DNA of 64,000 bases, taken from NCBI GenBank assembly GCA_963740065.1, contig CAVUCS010000001.1, positions 248,001-312,000 on the forward strand, in the 5' to 3' direction. Below the pieces are notes generated by a model. It was not told the origin of the DNA and ran no database searches. It saw only the letters and a program-made list of their open reading frames with translations. Below, piece by piece: positions 18,512 through 25,571 of this stretch. A program made the position numbers and the translations under genes. Each line of letters opens with the position of its first letter. The stretch's first letter is position 1. This stretch comes from DASVDE01 sp963740065. Its GTDB lineage: Bacteria; Actinomycetota; Thermoleophilia; Solirubrobacterales; 70-9.

Positions 18512-19288
18512 CTAGGCCGAAGCCGCAGCCTCAACCTCCTCGCGGATCCAGCCGTAGCCCTTCTCCTCGAGCACGCCGACCAGCTCCGGCCCGCCCTCTT
18601 TGACGATCCGCCCGTCGAACATGACGTGGACGGAGTCCGGCTTAACCATGTGCAGGATGCGCTGGTAGTGGGTGATGATCAGGACGCCCATGTCGGGACC
18701 GGCGAACTGGTTGACACCTTCGGCGACGACTCGCAGCGCATCGATGTCGAGGCCGGAGTCGGTCTCGTCGAGCACCGCGATCTCCGGCCGCAAGAGCGCC
18801 AGCTGCAGCAGCTCCATCCGCTTCTTCTCGCCGCCCGAGAAGCCGTCGTTGAGGTAGCGGCTGGAGAAGTCCTGCGGGATGTTGGCCAGCTCCATCGCCT
18901 CTTTGGCCAGCTTGGCGAAGTCTTTGATCTTGATCGGCTCCTCGCCCTTCGCCTCGCGGCGGGCGTTGATGATCATCCGCAGGTACTTGCTGACCGAGAC
19001 GCCGGGAATCGCGACCGGGTACTGGAAGGCCATGAAAAGGCCCGCCTGCGAGCGCACGTCGGGGTCGGCCTCGGTGATGTCCTCGCCCTTGAAGGTGATC
19101 GAACCCTCGGTCACCTCGAGCGCGGGATGTCCCATGATCGCGTTGGCAAGCGTCGACTTGCCGGAGCCGTTCGGCCCCATCAGCGCGTGGACCTTGCCCT
19201 TCTCGACGTCGAGGTCGAGGCCCTTGAGGATCTGCTTGTCCTCGGCGCTCACGTGCAGGTTGCGAATCTCCAGCTCAGCCAATGTCAC
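18512..19288 (-). CDS. sufC: Fe-S cluster assembly ATPase SufC
   Basis: A 258-aa ABC-type ATPase. Walker A is GPNGSGKST, the signature is FSGGEKKRMEL, Walker B is IAVLDETDSGLD, and the switch histidine is in IITHYQR. SufC drives conformational changes of the SufBC2D scaffold. Here it is in a different transcript from sufB/sufD but next to the regulator, 26 bp after rrf2. Confidence 0.95.
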   Translation of the reverse strand: MTLAELEIRNLHVSAEDKQILKGLDLDVEKGKVHALMGPNGSGKSTLANAIMGHPALEVTEGSITFKGEDITEADPDVRSQAGLFMAFQYPVAIPGVSVSKYLRMIINARREAKGEEPIKIKDFAKLAKEAMELANIPQDFSSRYLNDGFSGGEKKRMELLQLALLRPEIAVLDETDSGLDIDALRVVAEGVNQFAGPDMGVLIITHYQRILHMVKPDSVHVMFDGRIVKEGGPELVGVLEEKGYGWIREEVEAAASA

Positions 19289-19314
19289 TCCGTTTCTGGG
19301 TTTGAAAGTCAGGG

Positions 19315-19788
19315 TCAGGCGGCGCTGCCGACGGCAGTCGCCTCACGACGCGCTTCGGGGCTGGAGAACTCCACCAGCTCGGCCAGGGTCGTGCCCGCCA
19401 GGGCCTTGGTGACGCCGCCCTGCACGCGCGTCCACAGCAGCTTCGTCGCGCAGGCGCGGTCGCCGTCGCTCTCGTGCGAGCAGAGCACCTTGCCCTCCGG
19501 CGTCTCGTGGAAGCACTCCATCGGGGCGATCTGCCCCTCCAGTGCCTCCACCACCGAGTCCATCGTGATCTCCTCGGCCGCCATCGCCAGGCGGTAACCG
19601 CCATGGGCGCCGCGGGTCGAGGTGACCAGTCCGGCCTTGCGCAGTTTCGCCACCAAGTGCTCCAGATAGGAGAGGGGCAGCCGCTCCGCTTCGGCGACGG
19701 CGCTTAGCGAGATGGGCATCGAGCCGGGCTGACGACCCAGCTCGACCATCAGCCGCACGCCGTACTCTGCTTTGGTCGAGAACAACAT
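19315..19788 (-). CDS. Rrf2-family Fe-S-sensing transcriptional regulator
   Basis: A 157-aa winged-helix protein (MLFSTKAEYGVRLMVELGRQ). Three cysteines at residues 92, 103 and 113 (MECF, LCSHE, ACATK) match the cluster-ligand pattern of IscR/SufR-like Rrf2 regulators. It heads the sufC-sufS-sufU operon and follows an inverted repeat also found before the sufB operon. It probably senses Fe-S status and controls both operons and itself. Confidence 0.85.
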   Translation of the reverse strand: MLFSTKAEYGVRLMVELGRQPGSMPISLSAVAEAERLPLSYLEHLVAKLRKAGLVTSTRGAHGGYRLAMAAEEITMDSVVEALEGQIAPMECFHETPEGKVLCSHESDGDRACATKLLWTRVQGGVTKALAGTTLAELVEFSSPEARREATAVGSAA

Positions 19789-19795
19789 TGCCTTA

Positions 19796-19818
19796 AATCC
19801 TACTCAAGCAGTCGGTTA
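19796..19818 (-). promoter_or_regulatory. Rrf2-type operator upstream of rrf2-sufC-sufS-sufU
   Basis: AATCCTACT-N5-AGTCGGTT starts 8 bp upstream of the rrf2 ATG. It matches the site at 15876-15898 with the same spacing and near-identical half-sites. So close to the start codon, binding would block transcription or initiation, which fits autorepression. Confidence 0.65.
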
Positions 19819-19867
19819 TGCGGCTGCGCCATAATCCAGGGGCACCCAACGAAGGGCATAGGGAGAG

Positions 19868-20728
19868 ATGAGCACCACCAAGCAATCGACATTCGGCGCC
19901 ACCATTCGGACCACCATTTTGATGGCCGGCCTCGGCGGCCTGCTGGTTGTAATCGGCGCGCTGATCGGCGGCCCGAGCACGGCGCTCCTCTTCCTCGGAT
20001 TCGCCCTGCTGATCAACCTCGGCTCCTATTTCTTCAGCGACAAGATGGCGCTGAAAATGAGCGGCGCCAAGCCGATTTCCGAATCGGAGGCGCCCAAGCT
20101 TTACCAAGCGGTCCGCGAGCTGACGACCCGCGCCGGCCTGCCGATGCCGCGGCTCTACGTCATTCCCCAGGACCAGCCGAACGCTTTCGCCACCGGGCGT
20201 AATCCCGAGCACTCCGCGGTGGCGGTCACCCGCGGCATCCTCAACCTGCTTTCCGAAGATGAGTTGCGAGGAGTGCTCGCGCATGAGCTCACGCACATCA
20301 AGAATCGCGACATCCTGATCCAGTCGGTCGCCTCGGCGATCGGCGCCGCGATCACCTACCTCGCCTACATGTTCATGTGGTTCGGCAACGACAACAACTC
20401 GCCGCTCAGCTTGGTCGCCTCGCTGGCGCTGGTCCTGCTGGCGCCGATCGCCGCGACGATCATCCAGCTCTCGATCTCACGCCAGCGCGAGTACGCCGCC
20501 GACGCCGGCGGGGCGGAGATCTGCGGAAACCCGGAGTCGCTTGCAAGCGCCCTGCTGCGCCTGGAGCAGGGGGCGGCGGCCGCGCCGATGCAGGTCAACT
20601 CGGCAGCGGAGCCGCTCTACATCGTCAAGCCGTTCTCCGGCGGGGGGATGGCCAAGCTCTTCTCGACCCACCCGCCGATCGAGGAGCGGGTGAAAAGGCT
20701 CCGCCAGATGAGGCCTAGCCTCGGATAG
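19868..20728 (+). CDS. htpX: HtpX-type M48 membrane metalloprotease
   Basis: A 286-aa protein with HELTH at residues 139-143 (zinc-binding HExxH) and the third-ligand region SRQREYAADAGG. Two N-terminal helices (about 14-34 and 36-56) and two more after the active site anchor it in the membrane. The family degrades misfolded membrane proteins. Full length and a clean GGGAGAG ribosome-binding site. Confidence 0.93.
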   Translation: MSTTKQSTFGATIRTTILMAGLGGLLVVIGALIGGPSTALLFLGFALLINLGSYFFSDKMALKMSGAKPISESEAPKLYQAVRELTTRAGLPMPRLYVIPQDQPNAFATGRNPEHSAVAVTRGILNLLSEDELRGVLAHELTHIKNRDILIQSVASAIGAAITYLAYMFMWFGNDNNSPLSLVASLALVLLAPIAATIIQLSISRQREYAADAGGAEICGNPESLASALLRLEQGAAAAPMQVNSAAEPLYIVKPFSGGGMAKLFSTHPPIEERVKRLRQMRPSLG

Positions 20729-20737
20729 CGCGACCTC

Positions 20738-20756
20738 GCTATACTTTTTGAAGTAA
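20738..20756 (+). promoter_or_regulatory. promoter/operator box 1 of the cysteine operon
   Basis: A 19-bp box with a -10-like TATACT followed by the palindrome TACTT-TTTG-AAGTA. The same 19 bases occur at 22260-22278 before cysM. The box lies 28 bp upstream of the rhodanese-ThiF start, leaving a short leader with an AGGAG ribosome-binding site. A repressor covering the -10 region and start of transcription is the simplest reading. Confidence 0.55.
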
Positions 20757-20783
20757 AGCTGATCCGGATTTAGGAGATTCAAA

Positions 20784-21938
20784 ATGGAGGGTGCAGTCCG
20801 GGCGCCGATCGAGGAGATCGAGCCATTCGAGGCGGAGCAGGAGCTTGAGGGCGGCGACGTCGTCCTGATCGACGTGCGCGAGCCGCACGAGCACCAGGAG
20901 GCTCACCTCGAAGGCGACAATCTCGTGCCCCCGGGCCTGCTCAAGGACGAGATCGCGGCCGCGGCGCCCGACAAGTCCGCCCGCACGATCCTCTATTGCC
21001 GCAGCGGCAACCGCTCGGCGATCGCCGCCGCGCAGATGGAGGACCTGGGATACGAGGACGTCGCTTCGATGGCCGGCGGCATCCTCGCCTGGCAGGAGCA
21101 GGGTTTGCCGGTGGTCGCGGCCGAGGGGATGACCCCCGAGCAGCGCGACCGCTACTCGCGCCACACGCTTTTGCCCGAAGTCGGGGTGGAGGGCCAGCTG
21201 AAGCTTTTGAACGCGAAGGTGCTGTTGCTTGGCGCCGGCGGACTGGGGGCGCCGACGGCGCTGTACCTGGCGGCGGCCGGGATCGGCACCCTGGGCCTGG
21301 TCGACGACGATGTCGTCGACGCATCCAACCTGCAGCGCCAGGTGATCCATAACACCGAGCGGATCGGAGAGTCGAAGACCGGTTCTGCGCGCAAAACGAT
21401 CGAGGCGCTCAACCCCGACGTCAACGTCGTCGAATACAACATTCGCCTCGACGCTTCGAACATTCTCGACGTCATCCGCGATTACGACGTGATCGTCGAC
21501 GGGGCCGACAACTTCCCGACCCGGTACCTGCTCAACGACGCCACGGTGCGCCTGCGCAAGCCGGTCGTTTCCGCCTCGATCCTCAGCTTCGACGGTCAGA
21601 TCTCCACCTTCCTCCCTTTCGAGGGGCCCTGCTATCGCTGCCTCTACCCGACACCGCCGCCCGCCGAGCTGGCGCCGAGCTGCTCCGCCAATGGGGTGCT
21701 CGGGGTGATGGCCGGGACGATGGGGACGTTGCAGGCGAACGAGGTGATCAAGCTGGTGCTGGGCGTCGGCGATCCGCTGATCGGCCGCCTCCTCCTCTAT
21801 GAAGCCCTGGGCACGCGCTTCACCGAACTGAAGGTGCGGCGCGACCCCGAGTGCCCGATCTGCGGCGAGAACGCGCCGGAGATTCCCGAGTCGGAGATGG
21901 GCAAATTCCCCGACTACGACGCTTTCTGCGCCGGCTAG
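20784..21938 (+). CDS. rhodanese-ThiF/MoeB fusion, sulfurtransferase for CysO (MoeZ-like)
   Basis: A 384-aa protein. Residues ~10-115 are a rhodanese domain with active cysteine C72 in YCRSGNRS. Residues ~120-384 are an E1-like adenylyltransferase with GAGGLGAPTALYL, DDDVVDASNLQRQ and zinc cysteines CYRCLYP and CPICGEN. MoeZ of mycobacteria has the same two domains in the opposite order. Directly upstream of cysO, cysM and mec, it should adenylate and thiocarboxylate the CysO C-terminus. Confidence 0.88.
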   Translation: MEGAVRAPIEEIEPFEAEQELEGGDVVLIDVREPHEHQEAHLEGDNLVPPGLLKDEIAAAAPDKSARTILYCRSGNRSAIAAAQMEDLGYEDVASMAGGILAWQEQGLPVVAAEGMTPEQRDRYSRHTLLPEVGVEGQLKLLNAKVLLLGAGGLGAPTALYLAAAGIGTLGLVDDDVVDASNLQRQVIHNTERIGESKTGSARKTIEALNPDVNVVEYNIRLDASNILDVIRDYDVIVDGADNFPTRYLLNDATVRLRKPVVSASILSFDGQISTFLPFEGPCYRCLYPTPPPAELAPSCSANGVLGVMAGTMGTLQANEVIKLVLGVGDPLIGRLLLYEALGTRFTELKVRRDPECPICGENAPEIPESEMGKFPDYDAFCAG

Positions 21939-21957
21939 CCGGTAGGTTTCCGGCCCG

Positions 21958-22230
21958 ATGGCAACCGTTCGCATCCCACCGGTCCTGCGCCCGCAAACTG
22001 GCGGCCAACCCGAGGTTGAGGCCAGCGGGGGAAATGTCGGCGAGGTCTTGCGAGCGTTGACCGCCGCGCATCCCGAAACCCAGACGCAGCTCTTCGGCGA
22101 TGACGGGGACCTCAATCGCTACGTCAACGTCTATCTCAACGACGAAGACGTGCGAGTGCTGGACGGGCTCGACACCGCGGTCGCCGACGGCGACACCGTC
22201 GTGATCCTGCCCGCAATGGCCGGCGGCTGA
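21958..22230 (+). CDS. cysO: sulfur-carrier protein CysO (MoaD/ThiS family)
   Basis: A 90-aa ubiquitin-like carrier ending in Gly-Gly (VVILPAMAGG), the residue to which sulfur is attached as thiocarboxylate. Other marks are GNVGEVLRALTAAHP and NRYVNVYLNDEDVR, as in mycobacterial CysO. It starts 19 bp after the activating enzyme and precedes cysM, its expected partner. Confidence 0.9.
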   Translation: MATVRIPPVLRPQTGGQPEVEASGGNVGEVLRALTAAHPETQTQLFGDDGDLNRYVNVYLNDEDVRVLDGLDTAVADGDTVVILPAMAGG

Positions 22231-22259
22231 GCCAATTCGCCTAGCCCTGCCGGTGCAGG

Positions 22260-22278
22260 GCTATACTTTTTGAAGTAA
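22260..22278 (+). promoter_or_regulatory. promoter/operator box 2, directly at the cysM start codon
   Basis: The same 19 bases as at 20738-20756, here ending in the A of the cysM ATG (22278). With TATACT at 22262-22267, transcription would start about 3-4 bases before the ATG, so this transcript would be nearly leaderless. cysM could then be read both from this internal promoter and from the upstream operon. Confidence 0.55.
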
Positions 22279-23243
22279 TGCTGGAGGAACTCCAGAACCG
22301 GCCTTGCGGGGGGCGCTTCGGTGACATCGTCGAATCGATCGGCGGCACGCCGATGGTGCAGCTTGCGCATCTCTCGCCGAAGCCCGAAGTGAAGATCTAC
22401 GCCAAGCTCGAAGGTCGCAACCCGACCGGCTCGGTCAAGGATCGCGTCGCCAAGGCGATGATCGAATCTGCCGAGGAGCAGGGCCTGATCGCGCCGGGGC
22501 AGACGCTGCTCGAGCCGACCTCCGGCAACACCGGCATCTCCCTGGCGATGATCTGCAAGCTGCGCGGCTACCCGCTGAAGGTGGTGATGCCCGACAACGT
22601 CACCGAGGAGCGCACCCAGCTGCTGAGCATGTACGGGGCGGAGATCGTCTACTCGGAAGGCGCCAAGGGCTCCAACGGCGCGGTCGAGTTGGCGCTGGAG
22701 ATGGCCGAGGCCGACTCCTCCTATTACATGCCCTACCAGTACGGCAACGAGGCGAACCCACGCGCCCACTACGAGGGCACCGCGGTTGAGATCCTCGAAG
22801 ACCTCGACGAGGTGACCGCCTTCGTCGGCGGCCTCGGCACCGGCGGCACGCTGATGGGTAACGGCAGACGGCTGAAGGAGGCCAACCCCGAGACGCTGAT
22901 CGTCGCCGCCGAGCCGATGCAGGGCGAGCTGGTTCAGGGTCTGCGCTCGCTCGACGACGGCTTCATCCCGCCGATCATCGACCTCTCCATCCTCGACCGC
23001 AAGATCATGGTCTCCAACCGCGACGCGATCGTCTGGACCAAGCGCCTGCTGGAAGAGGAGGGCATCTTCGCCGGCGTCTCCTCGGGGGCGATCGCGGCGA
23101 TCGCCGCCCGTATCGCCGGCGAGCTGGACGGCGGCAACGTCGTCTTCCTAATCCCAGACGACGGTTGGAAGTACCTCTCCTCCGGCGTCTACACGAAGCC
23201 GATCGAAGAGCTGGAAGGGATCGACTCCACCGTCTGGTGGTAG
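22278..23243 (+). CDS. cysM: CysO-dependent cysteine synthase CysM
   Basis: A 321-aa PLP enzyme of the cysteine synthase family. The PLP lysine is K55 in NPTGSVKDR, followed by EPTSGNTGISLAM and the GLGTGGTLMGNGR phosphate loop. The C-terminal part (AGVSSGAIAAI, DDGWKYLSSGVY, ending VWW) resembles M. tuberculosis CysM, which uses O-phosphoserine and CysO thiocarboxylate, more than ordinary CysK. The genes around it support this. Confidence 0.9.
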   Translation: MLEELQNRPCGGRFGDIVESIGGTPMVQLAHLSPKPEVKIYAKLEGRNPTGSVKDRVAKAMIESAEEQGLIAPGQTLLEPTSGNTGISLAMICKLRGYPLKVVMPDNVTEERTQLLSMYGAEIVYSEGAKGSNGAVELALEMAEADSSYYMPYQYGNEANPRAHYEGTAVEILEDLDEVTAFVGGLGTGGTLMGNGRRLKEANPETLIVAAEPMQGELVQGLRSLDDGFIPPIIDLSILDRKIMVSNRDAIVWTKRLLEEEGIFAGVSSGAIAAIAARIAGELDGGNVVFLIPDDGWKYLSSGVYTKPIEELEGIDSTVWW

Positions 23244-23251
23244 TTCCGCCG

Positions 23252-23662
23252 ATGCGGATCTCCCAGGCTTTGCTCGACGAGCTCGTCGCCCATGCCCGGG
23301 AGGACGTTCCAAACGAGTGCTGCGGGTTGATCGGAGGCGTTGACGGGGTCGCCACCGAGATTCATCGGGTCGAGAATGCGGCCGCCAGCCCGCTCCGTTT
23401 CGAGATGGACCCACAGGCTCAGTACAACGCATGGAAAGCGATCGAGGACGACGGCAAGGAGCTGTTGGCGATCTATCACTCGCACACGAAGAGCGCGGCG
23501 TATCCTTCCCAGACCGATGTGAACCAGGCCGTCGCGTGGCCCGATCCGGTCTGGGTGATCGTGTCCCTCCAGGATCCGAACTCACCGGATGTGAAGGGCT
23601 ACTGGCTCAGAGACCGGAAGATCGCCGATGCTGAGATCGTTATCGAAGAGCCGCCGTCGTAG
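23252..23662 (+). CDS. mec: CysO-cysteine peptidase Mec (JAMM/M67 family)
   Basis: A 136-aa JAB1/MPN metalloprotease. The metal motif H-S-H-x7-S-x2-D reads YHSHTKSAAYPSQTD, with NECCGLIGG near the N-terminus. It should cut cysteine from the CysO-cysteine adduct, regenerating CysO-GlyGly. ATG at 23252 follows the cysM stop by eight bases. It completes the activation-carrier-synthase-peptidase set. Confidence 0.9.
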   Translation: MRISQALLDELVAHAREDVPNECCGLIGGVDGVATEIHRVENAAASPLRFEMDPQAQYNAWKAIEDDGKELLAIYHSHTKSAAYPSQTDVNQAVAWPDPVWVIVSLQDPNSPDVKGYWLRDRKIADAEIVIEEPPS

Positions 23663-23957
23663 CTCCGAAACCCCAGGAGCCGGTGGCGGGAGTGGCGGTC
23701 CGGGGGGAAACGATGACGAAGGTGGCGGCGGGGGTGGCGGCGGAAGACTGGTCAAAGTCGCCTTTGCGCCAAACCTCGTAGAGGCCGAGATGATTCAGGG
23801 CCTGCTCTCCGAACACGGCATTCCCAGCGTGCTGAAACGGGGGCCTGGCTTCGACGTTCCGGAGTTCATGCCGGTCGGGCCGCGCCAGGTGTTCGTCGCG
23901 GAGTCGTCGGCCGCGAAAGCACGAGAAGTGCTCGAGGGAACTCCGGGCGCCGGATGA
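23628..23957 (+). CDS. DUF2007-like protein with Gly-rich N-terminus
   Basis: A 109-aa protein. The C-terminal ~65 residues (VKVAFAPNLVEAEMIQGLLS, VFVAESSAAKAREVL) match the DUF2007 'putative signal-transducing' fold. The N-terminal ~40 residues are Ser/Arg then almost pure glycine. The chosen ATG overlaps mec by 35 bp; a later start inside the Gly tract cannot be excluded. It ends the cysteine operon. Role unknown. Confidence 0.65.
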   Translation: MLRSLSKSRRRSSETPGAGGGSGGPGGNDDEGGGGGGGGRLVKVAFAPNLVEAEMIQGLLSEHGIPSVLKRGPGFDVPEFMPVGPRQVFVAESSAAKAREVLEGTPGAG

Positions 23958-23961
23958 TCCG

Positions 23962-24717
23962 TCAGTTCGAAACCGGTCGGTTCATTTCCCGCAGGTAGTC
24001 GCGCCAGGCCGCCTCGATGTCGCCGATGCGGGCTTCGAACGCGGCCTCCAGAGTTGGCTTAGCGCCGCCGGGGAGTAGACGCAGGGCGAGGCGCTCGCAT
24101 GCCTCTGGCCCGCGCTCGTTTTCCAGCAGGTCGAAGATCGTGCCGCCGAGGATCACGGCGTCGCGGCGGGAGGGCGGGAATGAGGGGCGGGAGCTTTCAC
24201 GCAGGCGGCGAATGGTCGCCGCCCGGTACAGGCCAACTTGGCGAGCGAAGTACTGGGCCCCGCCCTCGGCGAGCCAGGCCCAGCTGAGGTAGCGGGCGAA
24301 GCGACGCGGCGTCCAGGAGGGGGGGAGGTCGGGGTTGTTGGCGGCGATCACCAGCTGCGCATAGAGGCGCTCGGCGGTGCCGCGCAGCGCCTCGCGCGAG
24401 TCCTCTCCGGCGGCGCGGCGCTCCATGTGCGGGTCGTTGAGGACGTGCAACTCCGTCGCCATCGCCCAGCCGGCGAGGTAGCGGCGCCCGGCGGGCGCCG
24501 CAGACCAGCGCGCCGCCGGCAGGAAGGGGTGGGCGAGTGAGAGCCAGGCGGGGTTGGTGTGAACGACGACGGTGACTTCCCCCGGGACGACCTCAAAGCG
24601 GTCTTCCAGGCGTAGGCGAAGGTCCTCCATCCGGTCCAGCGTGCGCTCAGCGAAGGAGGTGTCGCCACTGTCGTGGCGAGCGGTAAACGAAAGCGATTCA
24701 GTCTCTACCCAAGGCAC
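23962..24717 (-). CDS. peptidase MA-like protein without HExxH, 251 aa
   Basis: The architecture recalls peptidase MA-like gluzincins: VTVVVHTNPAWLSL, then a helical part ending WLAEGGAQYFARQ, which is the usual 'WLAEG' glutamate-zinc-ligand region. The HExxH expected ~25 residues earlier is missing (the sequence there is AERLYAQLVIAANN). I read it as a degenerate, probably non-catalytic relative, at modest certainty. It converges with the DUF2007 gene with a four-base gap. Confidence 0.5.
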   Translation of the reverse strand: MPWVETESLSFTARHDSGDTSFAERTLDRMEDLRLRLEDRFEVVPGEVTVVVHTNPAWLSLAHPFLPAARWSAAPAGRRYLAGWAMATELHVLNDPHMERRAAGEDSREALRGTAERLYAQLVIAANNPDLPPSWTPRRFARYLSWAWLAEGGAQYFARQVGLYRAATIRRLRESSRPSFPPSRRDAVILGGTIFDLLENERGPEACERLALRLLPGGAKPTLEAAFEARIGDIEAAWRDYLREMNRPVSN

Positions 24718-24718
24718 C

Positions 24719-24817
24719 TAAGACCGCCTGGCCGGCGCATATCGGCGTCCTCGGTCGCTCGCGTGCAGAGCACGCCACGCTCCCTGCGTCCTTGATCTGC
24801 TTGGCCAGGCGGCCTTA
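24719..24817. repeat. structured repeat, copy B (pairs with 5247-5356)
   Basis: Outer arms at 24719-24733 and 24803-24817 pair over 15 bp with one mismatch. Inside are the same blocks as copy A (CCGGCGCAT, TCGGT, GCTCCCT, CTGCTTGG) and a perfect hairpin GCGTGC-AGA-GCACGC (24761-24775). Copy A has a hairpin of different sequence at this place. The right arm contains the stop codon of the DUF1802 gene, so on the minus strand the element is its 3' end. Confidence 0.65.
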
Positions 24818-25447
24818 GGCCAGGGCGAGTTCGGCATCGCCAGCGCAGACCGCCTTGATTTCTTGGCGGGCGCGGTCGAACTCTTCGTCGGCCATCACCG
24901 GGGTGCCCTCGAAGGGCAGGTCGCGGTCGATCTCGACCCAGGAGCGGCAGCCGTGGTACTCCTCGCGGACCCGGACGGTGACCGGGCGAGGAATGCGATG
25001 GACCCGCAGCAGCAGGATGTGCAGCGGGTGGCGCCGCTTCCAGTTGAGCCGCTTCTCGGCGTAGTCGGGGGTCCAGACGTAGAAGGGGGAGAGGGCATCG
25101 ACGACGCGGGGGTCGGTGATCGTGACGTGATCGGTCACCTCAGCCCAGGCGCGCAGGCGCACACGGTCGGGCTGGGCGATGCCGCCGTCCTGGAGCAGCG
25201 CCCTGGGGGGCGGTTCCTCATCGGGCCAGACACCCTCTTCGAGGGCGCGGCGCAGCTCCGGATGGTGGGACTCGCGCACGAGATCGTTGCGCTGGTGGTC
25301 GAAGGTCGGGTAGAGGAAGAAGCGCTCGTGATCGAGCTCGAAGTTCTTGTTTTCCTCGCGGATGCCTCCCTTACGCAGGGTGAGCAACTGCTCCCCTTCG
25401 GAGAGCGCGCGGACCGTTACGGCCCATTCCTTGAAAGCGATCGGCAT
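24815..25447 (-). CDS. DUF1802 family protein
   Basis: ATG at 25447 (MPIAFKEW) gives 210 aa; the longer open frame has no typical N-terminus. The opening FKEWAVTVRAL with LLTLRKGGI and ERFFLYPTFDHQ is characteristic of DUF1802. Function unknown; found in actinobacteria and cyanobacteria. Its stop codon is inside structured repeat B. Confidence 0.8.
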   Translation of the reverse strand: MPIAFKEWAVTVRALSEGEQLLTLRKGGIREENKNFELDHERFFLYPTFDHQRNDLVRESHHPELRRALEEGVWPDEEPPPRALLQDGGIAQPDRVRLRAWAEVTDHVTITDPRVVDALSPFYVWTPDYAEKRLNWKRRHPLHILLLRVHRIPRPVTVRVREEYHGCRSWVEIDRDLPFEGTPVMADEEFDRARQEIKAVCAGDAELALA

Positions 25448-25571
25448 TTGGAAGCAGTACCTAATTAAGGTCGGTGGATCTGTGACTGGGAGAGGGGCGC
25501 CTCGAGCCCTGTCATGACGACTGACGCCGCCCGGATCGAGCAGTTTAGAGCAGGCGGCCCAAAACGCCAAA

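Noticed and set aside
20739..22115. 458-residue minus-strand frame
   Set aside because: Antisense to the well-supported rhodanese-ThiF gene; no recognisable domain and typical shadow composition.
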